NCBI RefSeq assembly: GCF_041435335.1
Contig: NZ_CP108430.1
Location: 2,480,001-2,544,000, forward strand
Source of the DNA: Streptomyces sp. NBC_01283
GTDB lineage: Bacteria; Actinomycetota; Actinomycetes; Streptomycetales; Streptomycetaceae
DNA length: 64,000 nt
Direction: 5' to 3'
In this document: positions 34,485-43,759 of the stretch, in pieces
How the letters are laid out: every line of letters starts with the position of its first letter
How positions within the stretch are numbered: position 1 is the first letter of the stretch
Translations under genes and position numbers: made by a program
The notes under the pieces: model-generated
Databases searched by the model: none
What the model was told of the DNA's origin: nothing
What the model saw: only the letters and a program-made list of their open reading frames with translations

Positions 34485-34892
34485 ATGAGAACTCTCCTCG
34501 TCGTGGACGCGGCGAACGTCGTCGGCTCGGTCCCCGACGGCTGGTGGCGTGACCGGCACGGGGCCGCCGAGCGGCTGCGGGACCGGCTCGTCGCGTACGC
34601 CGAAGCCGGGCTCCCGGGCCGTCCGGGGCCGCTCGACGTCACCCTCGTGGTGGAGGGCGCGGCCCGCGGCGTGGAGTCCGTCGAAGGGGTACGCGTGGTC
34701 CCGGCGCCCGGCAGCGGCGACGACCGCATCGTGGAGCTGATCGCCGATGCGGCACCACGCCCCTGCGTCGTCGTCACCGCCGACCGGGAGCTGCGCCGCC
34801 GCGTCGGCGAGCTGGGTGCCGAGTGCCTGGGCCCGCGTGCGGTGCGTCAGCCCGCGGCCGAGGGGGACCGGCCCGCGTCGGGGCGCGAGTAG
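34485..34892 (+). CDS. NYN-domain (PIN-like) putative nuclease
   Basis: A 135-residue single-domain protein. The acidic motifs of a PIN-like/NYN fold are seen: LLVVDAANVVGSVPDGWW (Asp and Asn), GSGDDRIVELIAD and VVTADRELRRRVGELG. The ATG at 34485 has AGGGTG upstream. Such proteins are usually metal-dependent RNases of unknown target. The 3' end overlaps the convergent GT39-like gene by 46 bases. Confidence 0.8.
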   Translation: MRTLLVVDAANVVGSVPDGWWRDRHGAAERLRDRLVAYAEAGLPGRPGPLDVTLVVEGAARGVESVEGVRVVPAPGSGDDRIVELIADAAPRPCVVVTADRELRRRVGELGAECLGPRAVRQPAAEGDRPASGRE

Positions 34893-36358
34893 ATCACCGC
34901 GCCGTCCACCACCCCCACCCGCTCGTACCCCGCCGCGAGGATCCGCCGCAGGGAGGGCACCCGCTGCGGCGCGAAGGGCTTGCCCCGGGAGTCGTCCACG
35001 ACGAGCGCGGGCGGAGCGGCCGCCAGTTCGCCGCGGAAGACCTGCCAGGCGCCCTCCACGGCGTACTTCTCGCCCACCTGAGGGCCGTCGCGGCCGCCGC
35101 TGTAGTTGGTCAGGAGCCCCGCCGTGAGATAGCGGCTCGCGGGGGCGCGGTCGGCCAGCCAGTACGTCTCGGGGTGTATGCCCCACACGAGGACGCGCTC
35201 CCCCGGTGACGTGCGGGCCCTGATCTCGCCCGCGATCCGCTCCGCGTGCGCCAGCTCGGGGCGCGGCGCCAGCATCCCCCAGGCCAGGAACAGCGCGCAC
35301 GCCCCGGCCGAGACCGACACCGCCGTCAGGGTGCGCTCCCGGGGCAGGATCTGGAGCGCGGCGGTGCCCAGCAGGGCCAGCGGCGGCGTCAGTTGGAGGT
35401 AGTAGTGCCCGAAGAAGTGGAAGCCGGCGAGGACCGCGCCCGCCGATGAGGCGAGCCAGAGCCACAGCTCCGTCGATCCGGTGCGGGCGATGCGCAGGAC
35501 CCGTACGACGGGCGGGATGAACCCGCTGCAGGCCGCCGCGAGGAGTGCCGTGTTCGTCAGACCCCGGAAGAGCACGTGGAGTTCGGAGCCGGTGAAGGAG
35601 GCGTACGCCCCCGATCCCGTCACCGTCCAGAACAGGAACCCGGCGGGGTTCGTGACCACGGCCGCCGCAAGGACCGACCCGCACAACCCAACTCCCAGGC
35701 GAAGTACGTCTTTTCGCGCGCCGCCTGCCTGCCACAGCAGCCACGCCACCGGCACCAGGGCCGCTCCCCCGGTCTGCTTGGCGAGAAACGCGTACGCCAC
35801 AGCGGCGCCCGCCGACCCCCAACGGCGCCGGTCCGCGCACCAGATGGCGGCGGCCGTGCACGGCAGCATGAAGACCTCGAAGGTGGCTGCCTGGGCGTCC
35901 TCGGGGTTCAGGCCGACCGAGATGAGGAGGTAGAGCACGCCCGCCGTGCGGCCCGCGCGGTCGCCCCAGCGGCGCCTGGCGATGAGGACGAGGAGGACGG
36001 CGGTCAGGAGCTGGGCCGCCACCGCGAGCACCTTCAGCGGGAGCAGGGTGGCGTCGCCGAAGAGCGCGAACGCCCCCTCGTACAGCCAGGGGACGAGCGG
36101 TGGCTTGCGGTCGACGACCGTTTCGTAGAGCTCGCCCCCGTCGGCCAGCATCCTTGCCTGGACGGCGAGATAACCCTCGTCCGGACTCCACAGCGGCCAC
36201 CGGAAGGAGGGGATCCGGGTGACGCAGGCCAGCACGGCGAGCAGGGGGAGCAGGCGCGGCCAGTACGGCGCGGGGGCTTGCTCCGTACGCGGGCGCGGCA
36301 GCCGGAGCCCGCGTACGGAGCGTAGTGGGACGGAGGGCTCGGCGAGCATGGGGAGCAC
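34847..36358 (-). CDS. GT39-like polytopic membrane glycosyltransferase
   Basis: A 503-residue integral membrane protein with about 9-11 spans. The first extracytoplasmic loop has WSPDEGYLAVQARMLADGGE, with the Asp-Glu pair typical of GT-C enzymes (PMT/ArnT-like), then DRKPPLVPWLY. The C-terminal 120 residues form a soluble extracytoplasmic domain. Family members move sugars from polyprenyl phosphate to proteins or lipids. Specific donor and acceptor are not evident. Overlaps the NYN gene tail to tail. Confidence 0.8.
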   Translation of the reverse strand: MLPMLAEPSVPLRSVRGLRLPRPRTEQAPAPYWPRLLPLLAVLACVTRIPSFRWPLWSPDEGYLAVQARMLADGGELYETVVDRKPPLVPWLYEGAFALFGDATLLPLKVLAVAAQLLTAVLLVLIARRRWGDRAGRTAGVLYLLISVGLNPEDAQAATFEVFMLPCTAAAIWCADRRRWGSAGAAVAYAFLAKQTGGAALVPVAWLLWQAGGARKDVLRLGVGLCGSVLAAAVVTNPAGFLFWTVTGSGAYASFTGSELHVLFRGLTNTALLAAACSGFIPPVVRVLRIARTGSTELWLWLASSAGAVLAGFHFFGHYYLQLTPPLALLGTAALQILPRERTLTAVSVSAGACALFLAWGMLAPRPELAHAERIAGEIRARTSPGERVLVWGIHPETYWLADRAPASRYLTAGLLTNYSGGRDGPQVGEKYAVEGAWQVFRGELAAAPPALVVDDSRGKPFAPQRVPSLRRILAAGYERVGVVDGAVIYSRPDAGRSPSAAG

Positions 36359-36433
36359 GCTATCCAGCCCCGCAGTCCCTACCCGATCGGGACATACGGG
36401 GCCGGACGATTGGCCGGAAAGTGACCGACGCGA

Positions 36434-37936
36434 TTACCGCACGTCACCGGCCGGGCGCTGCTCGCCCCGCCGGCCGAGCTGGCTGTGCGACCGTCCGTAG
36501 GCGAAGTACACGACGAAGCCGATCAGCATCCAGACGCCGAACCGCAGCCAGGTCTCGGCCGGCAGGTTCAGCATCAGCCACACCGAGGCCGCCACCGAGA
36601 GGATGGGCACAAGCGGCACCAGCGGGGTGCGGAAGGCGCGGGGCAGGTCCGGGCGGGTGCGGCGCAGGATGATGACGCTCAGGGCGACCACGACGAAGGC
36701 GAAGAGTGTGCCGATGTTCACCAGCTCGGCGAGTTCGTCGAGGCTGGTGAAGCCCGCCAGGATCGCGATGAGGACGCCGAGCAGGATGGTCGGCCGGTGC
36801 GGCGTCCGGTACTTCGGGTGGACGTGGGAGAAGAACCGGGGCAGCAGTCCGTCGCGGCTCATCGCGAAGAAGACGCGGGTCTGGCCGAGCAGCAGGATCA
36901 TGCAGACGGTGGTGAGGCCGACGGCGGCGCCGAAGCTGATGATGCCGCCGTAGAAGGGGTGCCCGGTGGCCTTGAAGGCGTCGGCGAGCGGGGCGTCCAC
37001 CGACAGTTCGCTGTAGTGCTGCATGCCCGTGACGACGATCGACACGGCGACGTACAGGATCGTGCAGATGAGGAGCGAGCCGAGGATGCCGCGCGGCATG
37101 TCCCGCTGCGGCATCTTGGTCTCCTCGGCGGCGGTGGCCACGATGTCGAAGCCGATGAAGGCGAAGAAGACGATGGAGGCGGCCGTGAAGATGCCGAGGA
37201 CGCCGAAGTTGGTGGGCGCGTACCCGAACATCAGCTGGATGAGCGGGGAATCGATGCTGTTGCCCGCGGTCACTTCCTGCGCCTTGGGGATGAACGGCTT
37301 GTAATTGTCGGCGTCGATGAAGAAGGCGCCAGCGATGATGACGATGAGGACGACGGCCACCTTGATGGCGACGATGACCGTGGTGACGCGGGCGGACAGC
37401 TTCATGCCGAGGACGAGGACGACCGTGAGGACCAGCACCAGGGCGGTGGCGAGGATGTCGAAGCTGAAGCCGTCGGCGGCATCGGGCCCGGAGAGCGCGT
37501 CGGGCAGCTTCCAGCCCGCGTTGTCCATCAGCGAGCGCACATAGCCGGACCAGCCGACGGCGACCACCGCGGTGCCGAGGGCGAATTCGAGCACCAGGTC
37601 CCAGCCGATGGTCCAGGCGGGCAGCTCGCCGAGCGAGGCGTACGAGAAGGTGTACGCCGATCCGGCCACCGGCACGGTGGAGGCGAACTCCGCGTAGCAG
37701 AGCGCCGCGAGGGCGCAGACGACGCCCGCGACGGCGAAGGCGATAGCGGTGGCGGGCCCCGCGGTCTCCTTGGCCACCGCTCCGGTCAGCACGAAGATGC
37801 CGGTGCCGATGACGACGCCGACGCCGAAGACCGTGAGATCGAGGGCGGACAGCGACTTCTTGAGCGCGTGCTCGGGCTCCTCGGTGTCCTGGATGGACTG
37901 CTCGATGCTCTTCGTTCTGAAAAGGCTGCTTGCCAC
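36434..37936 (-). CDS. APC-superfamily amino acid permease
   Basis: A 500-residue transporter with about 12-13 spans. The GTG at 37936 has GGAGG at good spacing. The first span holds the family signature VIGTGIFVLTG (substrate-backbone binding) after a cytosolic leader (SLFRTKSIEQSIQDTEEPEH) characteristic of the CAT/YfnA-like cationic amino acid group. Other marks are GFDIVATAAEETKMPQRDMP and MSRDGLLPRFFSHVHPKYRTP. It imports amino acids by proton-linked exchange; exact substrates unknown. Confidence 0.88.
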   Translation of the reverse strand: MASSLFRTKSIEQSIQDTEEPEHALKKSLSALDLTVFGVGVVIGTGIFVLTGAVAKETAGPATAIAFAVAGVVCALAALCYAEFASTVPVAGSAYTFSYASLGELPAWTIGWDLVLEFALGTAVVAVGWSGYVRSLMDNAGWKLPDALSGPDAADGFSFDILATALVLVLTVVLVLGMKLSARVTTVIVAIKVAVVLIVIIAGAFFIDADNYKPFIPKAQEVTAGNSIDSPLIQLMFGYAPTNFGVLGIFTAASIVFFAFIGFDIVATAAEETKMPQRDMPRGILGSLLICTILYVAVSIVVTGMQHYSELSVDAPLADAFKATGHPFYGGIISFGAAVGLTTVCMILLLGQTRVFFAMSRDGLLPRFFSHVHPKYRTPHRPTILLGVLIAILAGFTSLDELAELVNIGTLFAFVVVALSVIILRRTRPDLPRAFRTPLVPLVPILSVAASVWLMLNLPAETWLRFGVWMLIGFVVYFAYGRSHSQLGRRGEQRPAGDVR

Positions 37937-38019
37937 GGACGTACCTCCACGCTTGTCGTCCTGGACATGATCGAGACGGGGGATGGCCCGCAAGCCCCGG
38001 CACGGGCAGTTTCACGCGA

Positions 38020-38064
38020 ATGGGCCGGTTCCACCACCCGTACAGGGTGCTGAAACCGGCCCAT
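38020..38064 (-). terminator. Terminator of dxs
   Basis: ATGGGCCGGTT (38020) and AACCGGCCCAT (ending 38064) pair, with further partial pairing of CCACC and GGTG inside. It lies 17 bases beyond the dxs stop on the minus strand, ahead of the permease gene. Confidence 0.75.
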
Positions 38065-38081
38065 CGGCGGAGCAGGTTGAC

Positions 38082-40052
38082 TCAGTCGCGAGCGGGCTCC
38101 CCCGCCTCGACCGAGTCCACGGCTGCCGTGCGCTCGGTGGGGGTCCCCCCGCTCGAACGAAGTTGAGAGTGGGGGATGCCGTCCAGCTTGGCCACCAGGC
38201 CGGTCACCTGGCGGGAGATGTCCGGGGCGGTCAGGCCGATCTCGGCCATGATCTCCTTGCGCGACGCGTGGTCCAGGAAGCGCGGCGGGATGCCGAAGTC
38301 GCGCAGCGGTACGTCGACGCCCGCGTCACGCAGGGCCTGGGCGATGGCCGAACCGACGCCGCCCGCGCGGGAGTTGTCCTCGACGGTGACGACCACGCGG
38401 TGCTGCTCGGCGAGCGGGGCGAGCGCCTCGTCGACGGGCTTGACCCAGCGCGGGTCGACGACCGTCGTCGTGATGCCCTGCTTGTTCAGGAGGTCCGCGA
38501 TCTCCAGGCACATGGGGGCGAGCGCGCCCACGGAGACCAGGAGAACGTCGGGCCGGCTGGTGCCCGCCTTGCGCAGGACGTCCATGCCGCCGACCTTGCC
38601 GACGGCCTTGACCGCCGGGCCGACCGCGCCCTTCGAGTAGCGCACGACGGTCGGGGCGTCGTCCACCTCGACGGCCTCGCGCAGCTGGAGGCGGACCTGG
38701 TCGGCGTCGCGCGGGGCGGCGATCCGCAGGGTCGGCACGCACTGCAGGATCGACATGTCCCACATGCCGTTGTGCGAGGCGCCGTCCGTGCCGGTGACGC
38801 CCGCCCGGTCCAGAACGAAGGTGACGCCGCACTTGTGCAGGGCCACGTCCATCAGGAGCTGGTCGAAGGCGCGGTTGAGGAACGTCGCGTACACCGCGAA
38901 GACGGGGTGCAGGCCACCGCTTGCCAGGCCCGCCGCGGAGACGGCCGCGTGCTGCTCGGCGATGCCCACGTCGTAGACCCGGTCGGGGAACTCCTCGGCG
39001 AACTTCTTCAGGCCCACCGGCTGGAGCATGGCGGCGGTGATCGCGACGATGTCCTCGCGCTCCCGGCCGAGCTTGACCATCTCCTCGCCGAAGACGGACG
39101 TCCAGTCCATGCCGGAGGCGGCGATGGGCAGGCCCGTGTCGGGGTGGATGACGCCGACGGCGTGGAAGTGGTCGGCCTCGTCCTCCAGGGCGGGCTTGTA
39201 GCCGCGGCCCTTCTCGGTGATGCAGTGCACGATGACCGGGCCGCCGAAGCGCTTGGCGCGCACCAGGGCGGACTCCAGGGCCTCGATGTCGTGGCCGTCG
39301 ATCGGGCCGACGTACTTCAGGCCGAGGTCCTCGAACATGCCCTGCGGGGCGATGAAGTCCTTCAGGCCCTTCTTCGCGCCGTGCAGCGTCTCGTAGAGGG
39401 GCTTGCCGACGACCGGGGTGCGCTCCAGGAAGTCCTTGCCGCGGGCCAGGAAGCGCTCGTAGCCGTCCGTGGTGCGCAGGGTCGCCAGGTGGTTCGCGAG
39501 GCCGCCGATGGTGGGGGCGTACGAACGCTCGTTGTCGTTGACGACGATCACCAGGGGGCGGTCCTTGGCGGCGGCGATGTTGTTCAGCGCCTCCCAGGCC
39601 ATGCCGCCGGTGAGCGCGCCGTCGCCGATGACGGCGACGACGTGGTCGTCCTTGCCCCGCACCTCGTTGGCCTTGGCGAGGCCGTCGGCCCAGCCGAGGA
39701 CCGTCGAGGCGTGCGAGTTCTCGATCACGTCGTGGTCGGACTCGGCGCGCGAGGGGTAGCCGGAGAGGCCGCCCTTGGTGCGCAGCTTGCCGAAGTCCTG
39801 GCGGCCGGTGAGCAGCTTGTGCACGTAGCTCTGGTGGCCGGTGTCGAAGAGCACCTTGTCGCGGGGCGAATCGAAGACGCGGTGCATGGCGATCGTGAGC
39901 TCGACCACGCCGAGGTTGGGGCCGAGGTGGCCGCCTGTCTTGGAGACTGCGTCGACGAGGAAGGCGCGGATCTCGCCGGCCAGCTGGTTCAGCTCCTCCG
40001 GGCTGAGCCGGTCCAGATCGCGCGGTCCCCTGATGCGGGTCAGCAGCGGCAC
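38082..40052 (-). CDS. dxs: 1-deoxy-D-xylulose-5-phosphate synthase
   Basis: A 656-residue thiamine-diphosphate enzyme that condenses pyruvate and glyceraldehyde-3-phosphate, the first step of the MEP isoprenoid pathway. The GTG at 40052 ([10 protein letters not shown]) has AAGGAGG upstream and gives the usual family length. Motifs: [27 protein letters not shown], the TPP site [18 protein letters not shown] with [17 protein letters not shown] (catalytic Glu) and [15 protein letters not shown]. Flanked by terminators, so probably a single-gene transcript. The product feeds terpenoid and quinone synthesis. Confidence 0.94.
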   Translation of the reverse strand: MPLLTRIRGPRDLDRLSPEELNQLAGEIRAFLVDAVSKTGGHLGPNLGVVELTIAMHRVFDSPRDKVLFDTGHQSYVHKLLTGRQDFGKLRTKGGLSGYPSRAESDHDVIENSHASTVLGWADGLAKANEVRGKDDHVVAVIGDGALTGGMAWEALNNIAAAKDRPLVIVVNDNERSYAPTIGGLANHLATLRTTDGYERFLARGKDFLERTPVVGKPLYETLHGAKKGLKDFIAPQGMFEDLGLKYVGPIDGHDIEALESALVRAKRFGGPVIVHCITEKGRGYKPALEDEADHFHAVGVIHPDTGLPIAASGMDWTSVFGEEMVKLGREREDIVAITAAMLQPVGLKKFAEEFPDRVYDVGIAEQHAAVSAAGLASGGLHPVFAVYATFLNRAFDQLLMDVALHKCGVTFVLDRAGVTGTDGASHNGMWDMSILQCVPTLRIAAPRDADQVRLQLREAVEVDDAPTVVRYSKGAVGPAVKAVGKVGGMDVLRKAGTSRPDVLLVSVGALAPMCLEIADLLNKQGITTTVVDPRWVKPVDEALAPLAEQHRVVVTVEDNSRAGGVGSAIAQALRDAGVDVPLRDFGIPPRFLDHASRKEIMAEIGLTAPDISRQVTGLVAKLDGIPHSQLRSSGGTPTERTAAVDSVEAGEPARD

Positions 40053-40194
40053 CCGTGCCTCCTTGCAGTAGAGCTGTTCGAGCGTTGACCGGATGTTGCC
40101 GGGCCTGTTGAGTCTAATGTTCCGCCGCCGAAGGTGACGTCCGGGCCGGGAGTTCCCCATCACGCGATCGGCGGTACCCCGGCGGGACACAGAG

Positions 40195-40232
40195 AGCTGC
40201 CCGGCACCGCTTCATTGCGGTGCCGGGCAGCT
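40195..40232 (-). terminator. Terminator of the xylFGH operon
   Basis: Perfect 16-base arms AGCTGCCCGGCACCGC and GCGGTGCCGGGCAGCT enclose TTCATT. It is 20 bases beyond the xylH stop on the minus strand. Confidence 0.88.
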
Positions 40233-40252
40233 CTGTACCGGGTTCTGGCAGG

Positions 40253-41542
40253 TCAGGCGCGGCCTGCCGTCTTCTGGGTCTTGCGGGTGATGGAGTCGAT
40301 CACGACCGTGGCGAGCAGTACGCCACCGGTGATCATGTACTGGACCGGAGTCGCGATTCCTTCGAGCGCCAGGCCGTACTGGATCGAGGTGATCACCATG
40401 ACGCCCAGGAGGGCGTTCCAGGTGCGGCCCCGGCCGCCGAAGAGGCTGGTGCCGCCGATGACGGCCGCCGCGATGGCATTCATCAGGAGGTCACCGGTGC
40501 CGGCGCCCTGGTTGGCGGCGGCGATCTTGGAGGCCATGAAGAGACCGCCGGTCGCCGCGAACGTACCGGCGATCGCGTAGACCGACGTACGGACCAGGGT
40601 GACGTTGATGCCCGCGCGGCGGGACGCCTCGACGCTGCCGCCGAGGGCGAAGACCTTGCGGCCGTAGGTGGTGCGGCGCAGCACGAAGTCGGTGCCGACC
40701 AGGACCACCAGGAAGATCACCAGGGCCAGCGGCAGGCCCTTGTACTGGTTGAACATGATCGCCGCGGCGAAGGCCACGACGGCCAGGGCCACCGTGCGCA
40801 CGATGATCTCGCTCAGCGGCCTGGACGGGACGCCGGCCGCTTCGCGGCGGCGGCTGTCCAGGAAGGCGGAGAGGAAGAAGGCCGCGACGGCGACGACCGC
40901 GAGGCCGTAGGCGGCGGCGACGTCTGTGAAGTAGTACGAGGTCAGCTTGGCGATCAGGCCTTCGGAGTCCAGGTTGATGGTGCCGTTGTCACCCAGGATC
41001 TGCAGCATGAAGCCCTGCCAGAACAGCAGGCCTGCCAGGGTGACGGCGAACGCCGGGGCGCCGATGCGCGCGAAGAAGAAGCCGTGGATGGTGCCGATCA
41101 CGGTGCCGGTGAGGATGGCGACGATCAGCGCGACCCACTCGGGGGCGCCGTGCGTGACGGCGAGCACGGCGGCGACCGCGCCCGAGACACCGCTGACCGA
41201 GCCGACCGACAGGTCGATCTCGCCGAGCAGCAGCACGAAGACGATGCCGACCGCGATCAGGCCGGTGCCGACCATGGCGACGGAGATGTTGCTGAGGTTC
41301 TCCGCGGTCATGAAGCGCGAGTTCATGCTGGCGAAGATCGCCCAGATGATGATGAGGCCCGCGATGACCGGGATGGAACCCAGGTCACCGGCGCGTATCT
41401 TGCGCTTGAACTCGGTGATGTAGCCCGCGAAACCCTGCTCGCGCACGAGCAGGCGGGGGTCCACCGCGGTGACGGCGTCGGCCGCGGCCGGCGGGGCGTC
41501 GACGGGTGCGTCGCCTGGCGTGGAGGTCTTCTCGATGCTCAC
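40253..41542 (-). CDS. xylH: Xylose-type sugar ABC transporter permease
   Basis: A 429-residue membrane protein of the RbsC/XylH class with about 10-12 spans. Family marks are LLLGEIDLSVGSVSGVSGAV and GTSLFGGRGRTWNALLGVMV. Its ATG overlaps the xylG stop by four bases. It forms the channel with the XylG ATPase and XylF binding protein. The assignment to xylose rests on gene order beside the ROK regulator, as in S. coelicolor; ribose or another pentose cannot be excluded from sequence alone. Confidence 0.87.
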   Translation of the reverse strand: MSIEKTSTPGDAPVDAPPAAADAVTAVDPRLLVREQGFAGYITEFKRKIRAGDLGSIPVIAGLIIIWAIFASMNSRFMTAENLSNISVAMVGTGLIAVGIVFVLLLGEIDLSVGSVSGVSGAVAAVLAVTHGAPEWVALIVAILTGTVIGTIHGFFFARIGAPAFAVTLAGLLFWQGFMLQILGDNGTINLDSEGLIAKLTSYYFTDVAAAYGLAVVAVAAFFLSAFLDSRRREAAGVPSRPLSEIIVRTVALAVVAFAAAIMFNQYKGLPLALVIFLVVLVGTDFVLRRTTYGRKVFALGGSVEASRRAGINVTLVRTSVYAIAGTFAATGGLFMASKIAAANQGAGTGDLLMNAIAAAVIGGTSLFGGRGRTWNALLGVMVITSIQYGLALEGIATPVQYMITGGVLLATVVIDSITRKTQKTAGRA

Positions 41543-42327
41543 TTCTGGACCTCCACGTTGCGCGCCGCGCGACGGGTCACGGCGTTTTCCGTGGCACCCG
41601 TGATCGCGGAGATGATCTCTTCCTGCGAGGTGGTCTTCACGTCGAAGATCCCGTTGTTCCGGCCGAGCCGGAGCACCGCCACCTTGTCCGCGACGGCCTT
41701 GACGTCCGCCATGTTGTGGCTGATGAGAATGACCGCGTGGCCACGCTCGCGCAGCCGCTCCACCAGGTCGAGGACCTGCGCGGTCTGCTCGACGCCGAGG
41801 GCGGCGGTGGGCTCGTCGAGGATGACGAGCTTGGGCTCGCCGAGCATCGAGCGGGCGATCGCCACCGTCTGGCGCTGACCGCCGGAGAGCGAGGCGATCG
41901 GGATGCGGACGCTGGGTATGCGGATCGACAGCGTGGTGAGGAGCTCGCGGGCGCGGCGCTCCATCTCGACCTCGTTGAGCACACCGCGCTTGCGCAGCTC
42001 ACGCCCGAGGAAGAGGTTGCCGACGACGTCGATGTTGTCGCACAGCGAGAGGTCCTGGTAAACCGTCGCGATGCCCAGGTTCTGGGCGTCGTGCGGCTTG
42101 TTGATCTGGACGGCCTTGCTCTCCCACTCGATGACGCCGTCATCGATGGGATGCACGCCGGCGATCGTCTTGACCAGCGTGGACTTTCCTGCGCCGTTGT
42201 CGCCGACCAGGGCGACCACCTCACCGGCGTGGACCTCAAGCTCGACGTCGGTGAGCGCCTGGACGGCACCGAATCGCTTGGAGACCCCGCGCAACGCCAA
42301 CACGGGCGTAGCGGACACGTGAACCAT
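41539..42327 (-). CDS. xylG: Xylose-type sugar ABC transporter ATP-binding protein
   Basis: A 262-residue single-domain ATPase: Walker A VGDNGAGKSTLVKT, signature LSGGQRQTVA, Walker B KLVILDEPTAALG and switch His in LISHN. Many XylG/RbsA proteins are tandem double domains of about 500 residues; this is the half-size form usual in actinomycetes, so two copies must pair. It lies 193 bases after xylF, across a GC hairpin, and overlaps xylH. Confidence 0.87.
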   Translation of the reverse strand: MVHVSATPVLALRGVSKRFGAVQALTDVELEVHAGEVVALVGDNGAGKSTLVKTIAGVHPIDDGVIEWESKAVQINKPHDAQNLGIATVYQDLSLCDNIDVVGNLFLGRELRKRGVLNEVEMERRARELLTTLSIRIPSVRIPIASLSGGQRQTVAIARSMLGEPKLVILDEPTAALGVEQTAQVLDLVERLRERGHAVILISHNMADVKAVADKVAVLRLGRNNGIFDVKTTSQEEIISAITGATENAVTRRAARNVEVQK

Positions 42328-42429
42328 CTCCTTCGCCGCCTGACCGGCGGGAGGTTGAACAGAAGAGAACGAGAAGAACGAGAAGAACGAAAGGAACGAA
42401 ACGAGCCGCGGGTGACCGGAGCGCGTTTC

Positions 42430-42481
42430 TGTCCGGCGCCCCGCCTAGAGCTGCGGGGCTGTTGGAACGGGGCGCCGGACA
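42430..42481 (-). promoter_or_regulatory. Intra-operon hairpin between xylF and xylG
   Basis: Thirteen-base perfect arms TGTCCGGCGCCCC and GGGGCGCCGGACA are separated by 26 bases. It lies 40 bases after the xylF stop. Partial termination or 3'-end protection here would give more binding protein than ATPase, a known theme in sugar ABC operons. Role inferred. Confidence 0.6.
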
Positions 42482-42520
42482 GGCCTCAATGGTGGTGAAG
42501 TCCCGGGCTGCTGGGGGGAC

Positions 42521-43639
42521 TTACTTCAGGCCGACCTTGCCGCAGTCGGCCTTGTACTTGGCCGTGCAGATCTCGTCGACGGAGTAGATGCCGTCCTTGA
42601 TGACGGTCTCCTTGATGTTCTTGTCGGTCAGCGAGACGACCGGGACGAGAACGGTGGGGACGTCCTTGGCGGTGGGGCTGTCGACGGTCGTCTTGGCGAT
42701 CGAGTCGAGCTTCTCGCCCTTGCCGAGCGCGACGGCCATCTTCGCGGCGACCTCCGCCTCCTGCGGGTAGGACTTGTAGACGCTCATGAACTGCTCGCCC
42801 GCGACGATGCGCTGCACACCGGCGAGTTCGGCGTCCTGGCCGGTGACCGGCGGGAGCTTGGAGAGGCCGGCGGCCTTGAGGGCGGTGATGATGCCGCCCG
42901 CCATGCCGTCGTTCGCGGAGTAGACGCCGACGATCTTGTCCTTGCCGATCGCCGAGATCGCGCCCTCCATGTTGGCGTTGGCGTTGACCGCCTTCCACTC
43001 CTTGGTGTCGTACGACTTGCCGATCTTGACCTTGCCCTTGAGCTCGGCCTCGGCGCCCTTCTTGAAGAGCTTGGCGTTCGGGTCGGTGATCGCGCCGTTC
43101 ATCATCACGATCTCACCGTCCTTGGCCTTGTCGCCCATCTCCTCGAGGAGGGCCTTGCCCTGGACGTGGCCGACCTCTTCGTTGTCGAAGGAGGTGTAGG
43201 CGTCGATCGGGCCTTCGGCGAGACGGTCGTACGCGACGACCGGGATGTTCGCCTCCTTGGCCTTCTTGACCGAACCGGCGATCGCCTTGGAGTCGACGGC
43301 GTCCACGATCAACACGTCCACCTTGTTGGTGATCATCGTGTCGGCCTGCTGGTTCTGCGTGGAGGCGTCCTGCTTGGCATTGGCGTAGGTGATCTTGCCC
43401 TTGCCGTTCGTCAGCTCCTTGACGTGCTTCTCGATCAGCGGCTTGTCGAACTTCTCGTAACGCGCGGTCTCGTTCTCCGGCAGGAGCAGACCTATGTTCA
43501 GCGCGTCGCCCTTCTTCGAGCCCGAGCCGGCTTCATCCTTGTCACCGCCGGACTCCTTGGCGCTGCCACAGGCAGCAAGGGTGACGGCCATGGTGGTGGC
43601 GGCAACGGCAACGGCGGCACGACGCATACGCGTGTTCAT
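42521..43639 (-). CDS. xylF: Xylose-type sugar-binding lipoprotein
   Basis: A 372-residue periplasmic-binding protein of the D-xylose/ribose group. The signal ends in the lipobox TLAAC (Cys24). The mature protein has typical PBP1 sequence: LLLPENETARYEKFDKPLIE, VDVLIVDAVDSKAIAG, VVAYDRLAEGPIDAYTSFDN and GQDAELAGVQRI. It captures the sugar outside the membrane for XylGH. First gene of the operon; the inverted repeat at 43716-43730 precedes it. Confidence 0.88.
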   Translation of the reverse strand: MNTRMRRAAVAVAATTMAVTLAACGSAKESGGDKDEAGSGSKKGDALNIGLLLPENETARYEKFDKPLIEKHVKELTNGKGKITYANAKQDASTQNQQADTMITNKVDVLIVDAVDSKAIAGSVKKAKEANIPVVAYDRLAEGPIDAYTSFDNEEVGHVQGKALLEEMGDKAKDGEIVMMNGAITDPNAKLFKKGAEAELKGKVKIGKSYDTKEWKAVNANANMEGAISAIGKDKIVGVYSANDGMAGGIITALKAAGLSKLPPVTGQDAELAGVQRIVAGEQFMSVYKSYPQEAEVAAKMAVALGKGEKLDSIAKTTVDSPTAKDVPTVLVPVVSLTDKNIKETVIKDGIYSVDEICTAKYKADCGKVGLK

Positions 43640-43715
43640 TCGGGAACCTCCCTGACGTGGCCGCGTCGTTGCGGCCGAGGTGGCTCGAAGTCAACTCGGC
43701 CGCCACACCAGCGTC

Positions 43716-43730
43716 AAGGAGTAAATCCTT
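43716..43730 (-). promoter_or_regulatory. Candidate ROK operator upstream of xylF
   Basis: AAGGA, five bases, TCCTT, in an AT-rich patch between the rok gene stop (43760) and xylF (start 43639), next to TTGAC-like -35 elements on the minus strand. Regulation of xylF by the neighbouring ROK protein is known in S. coelicolor; this exact site is my inference. Confidence 0.35.
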
Positions 43731-43759
43731 AACGAGATGACAACGGTGCCATGCGTTAT

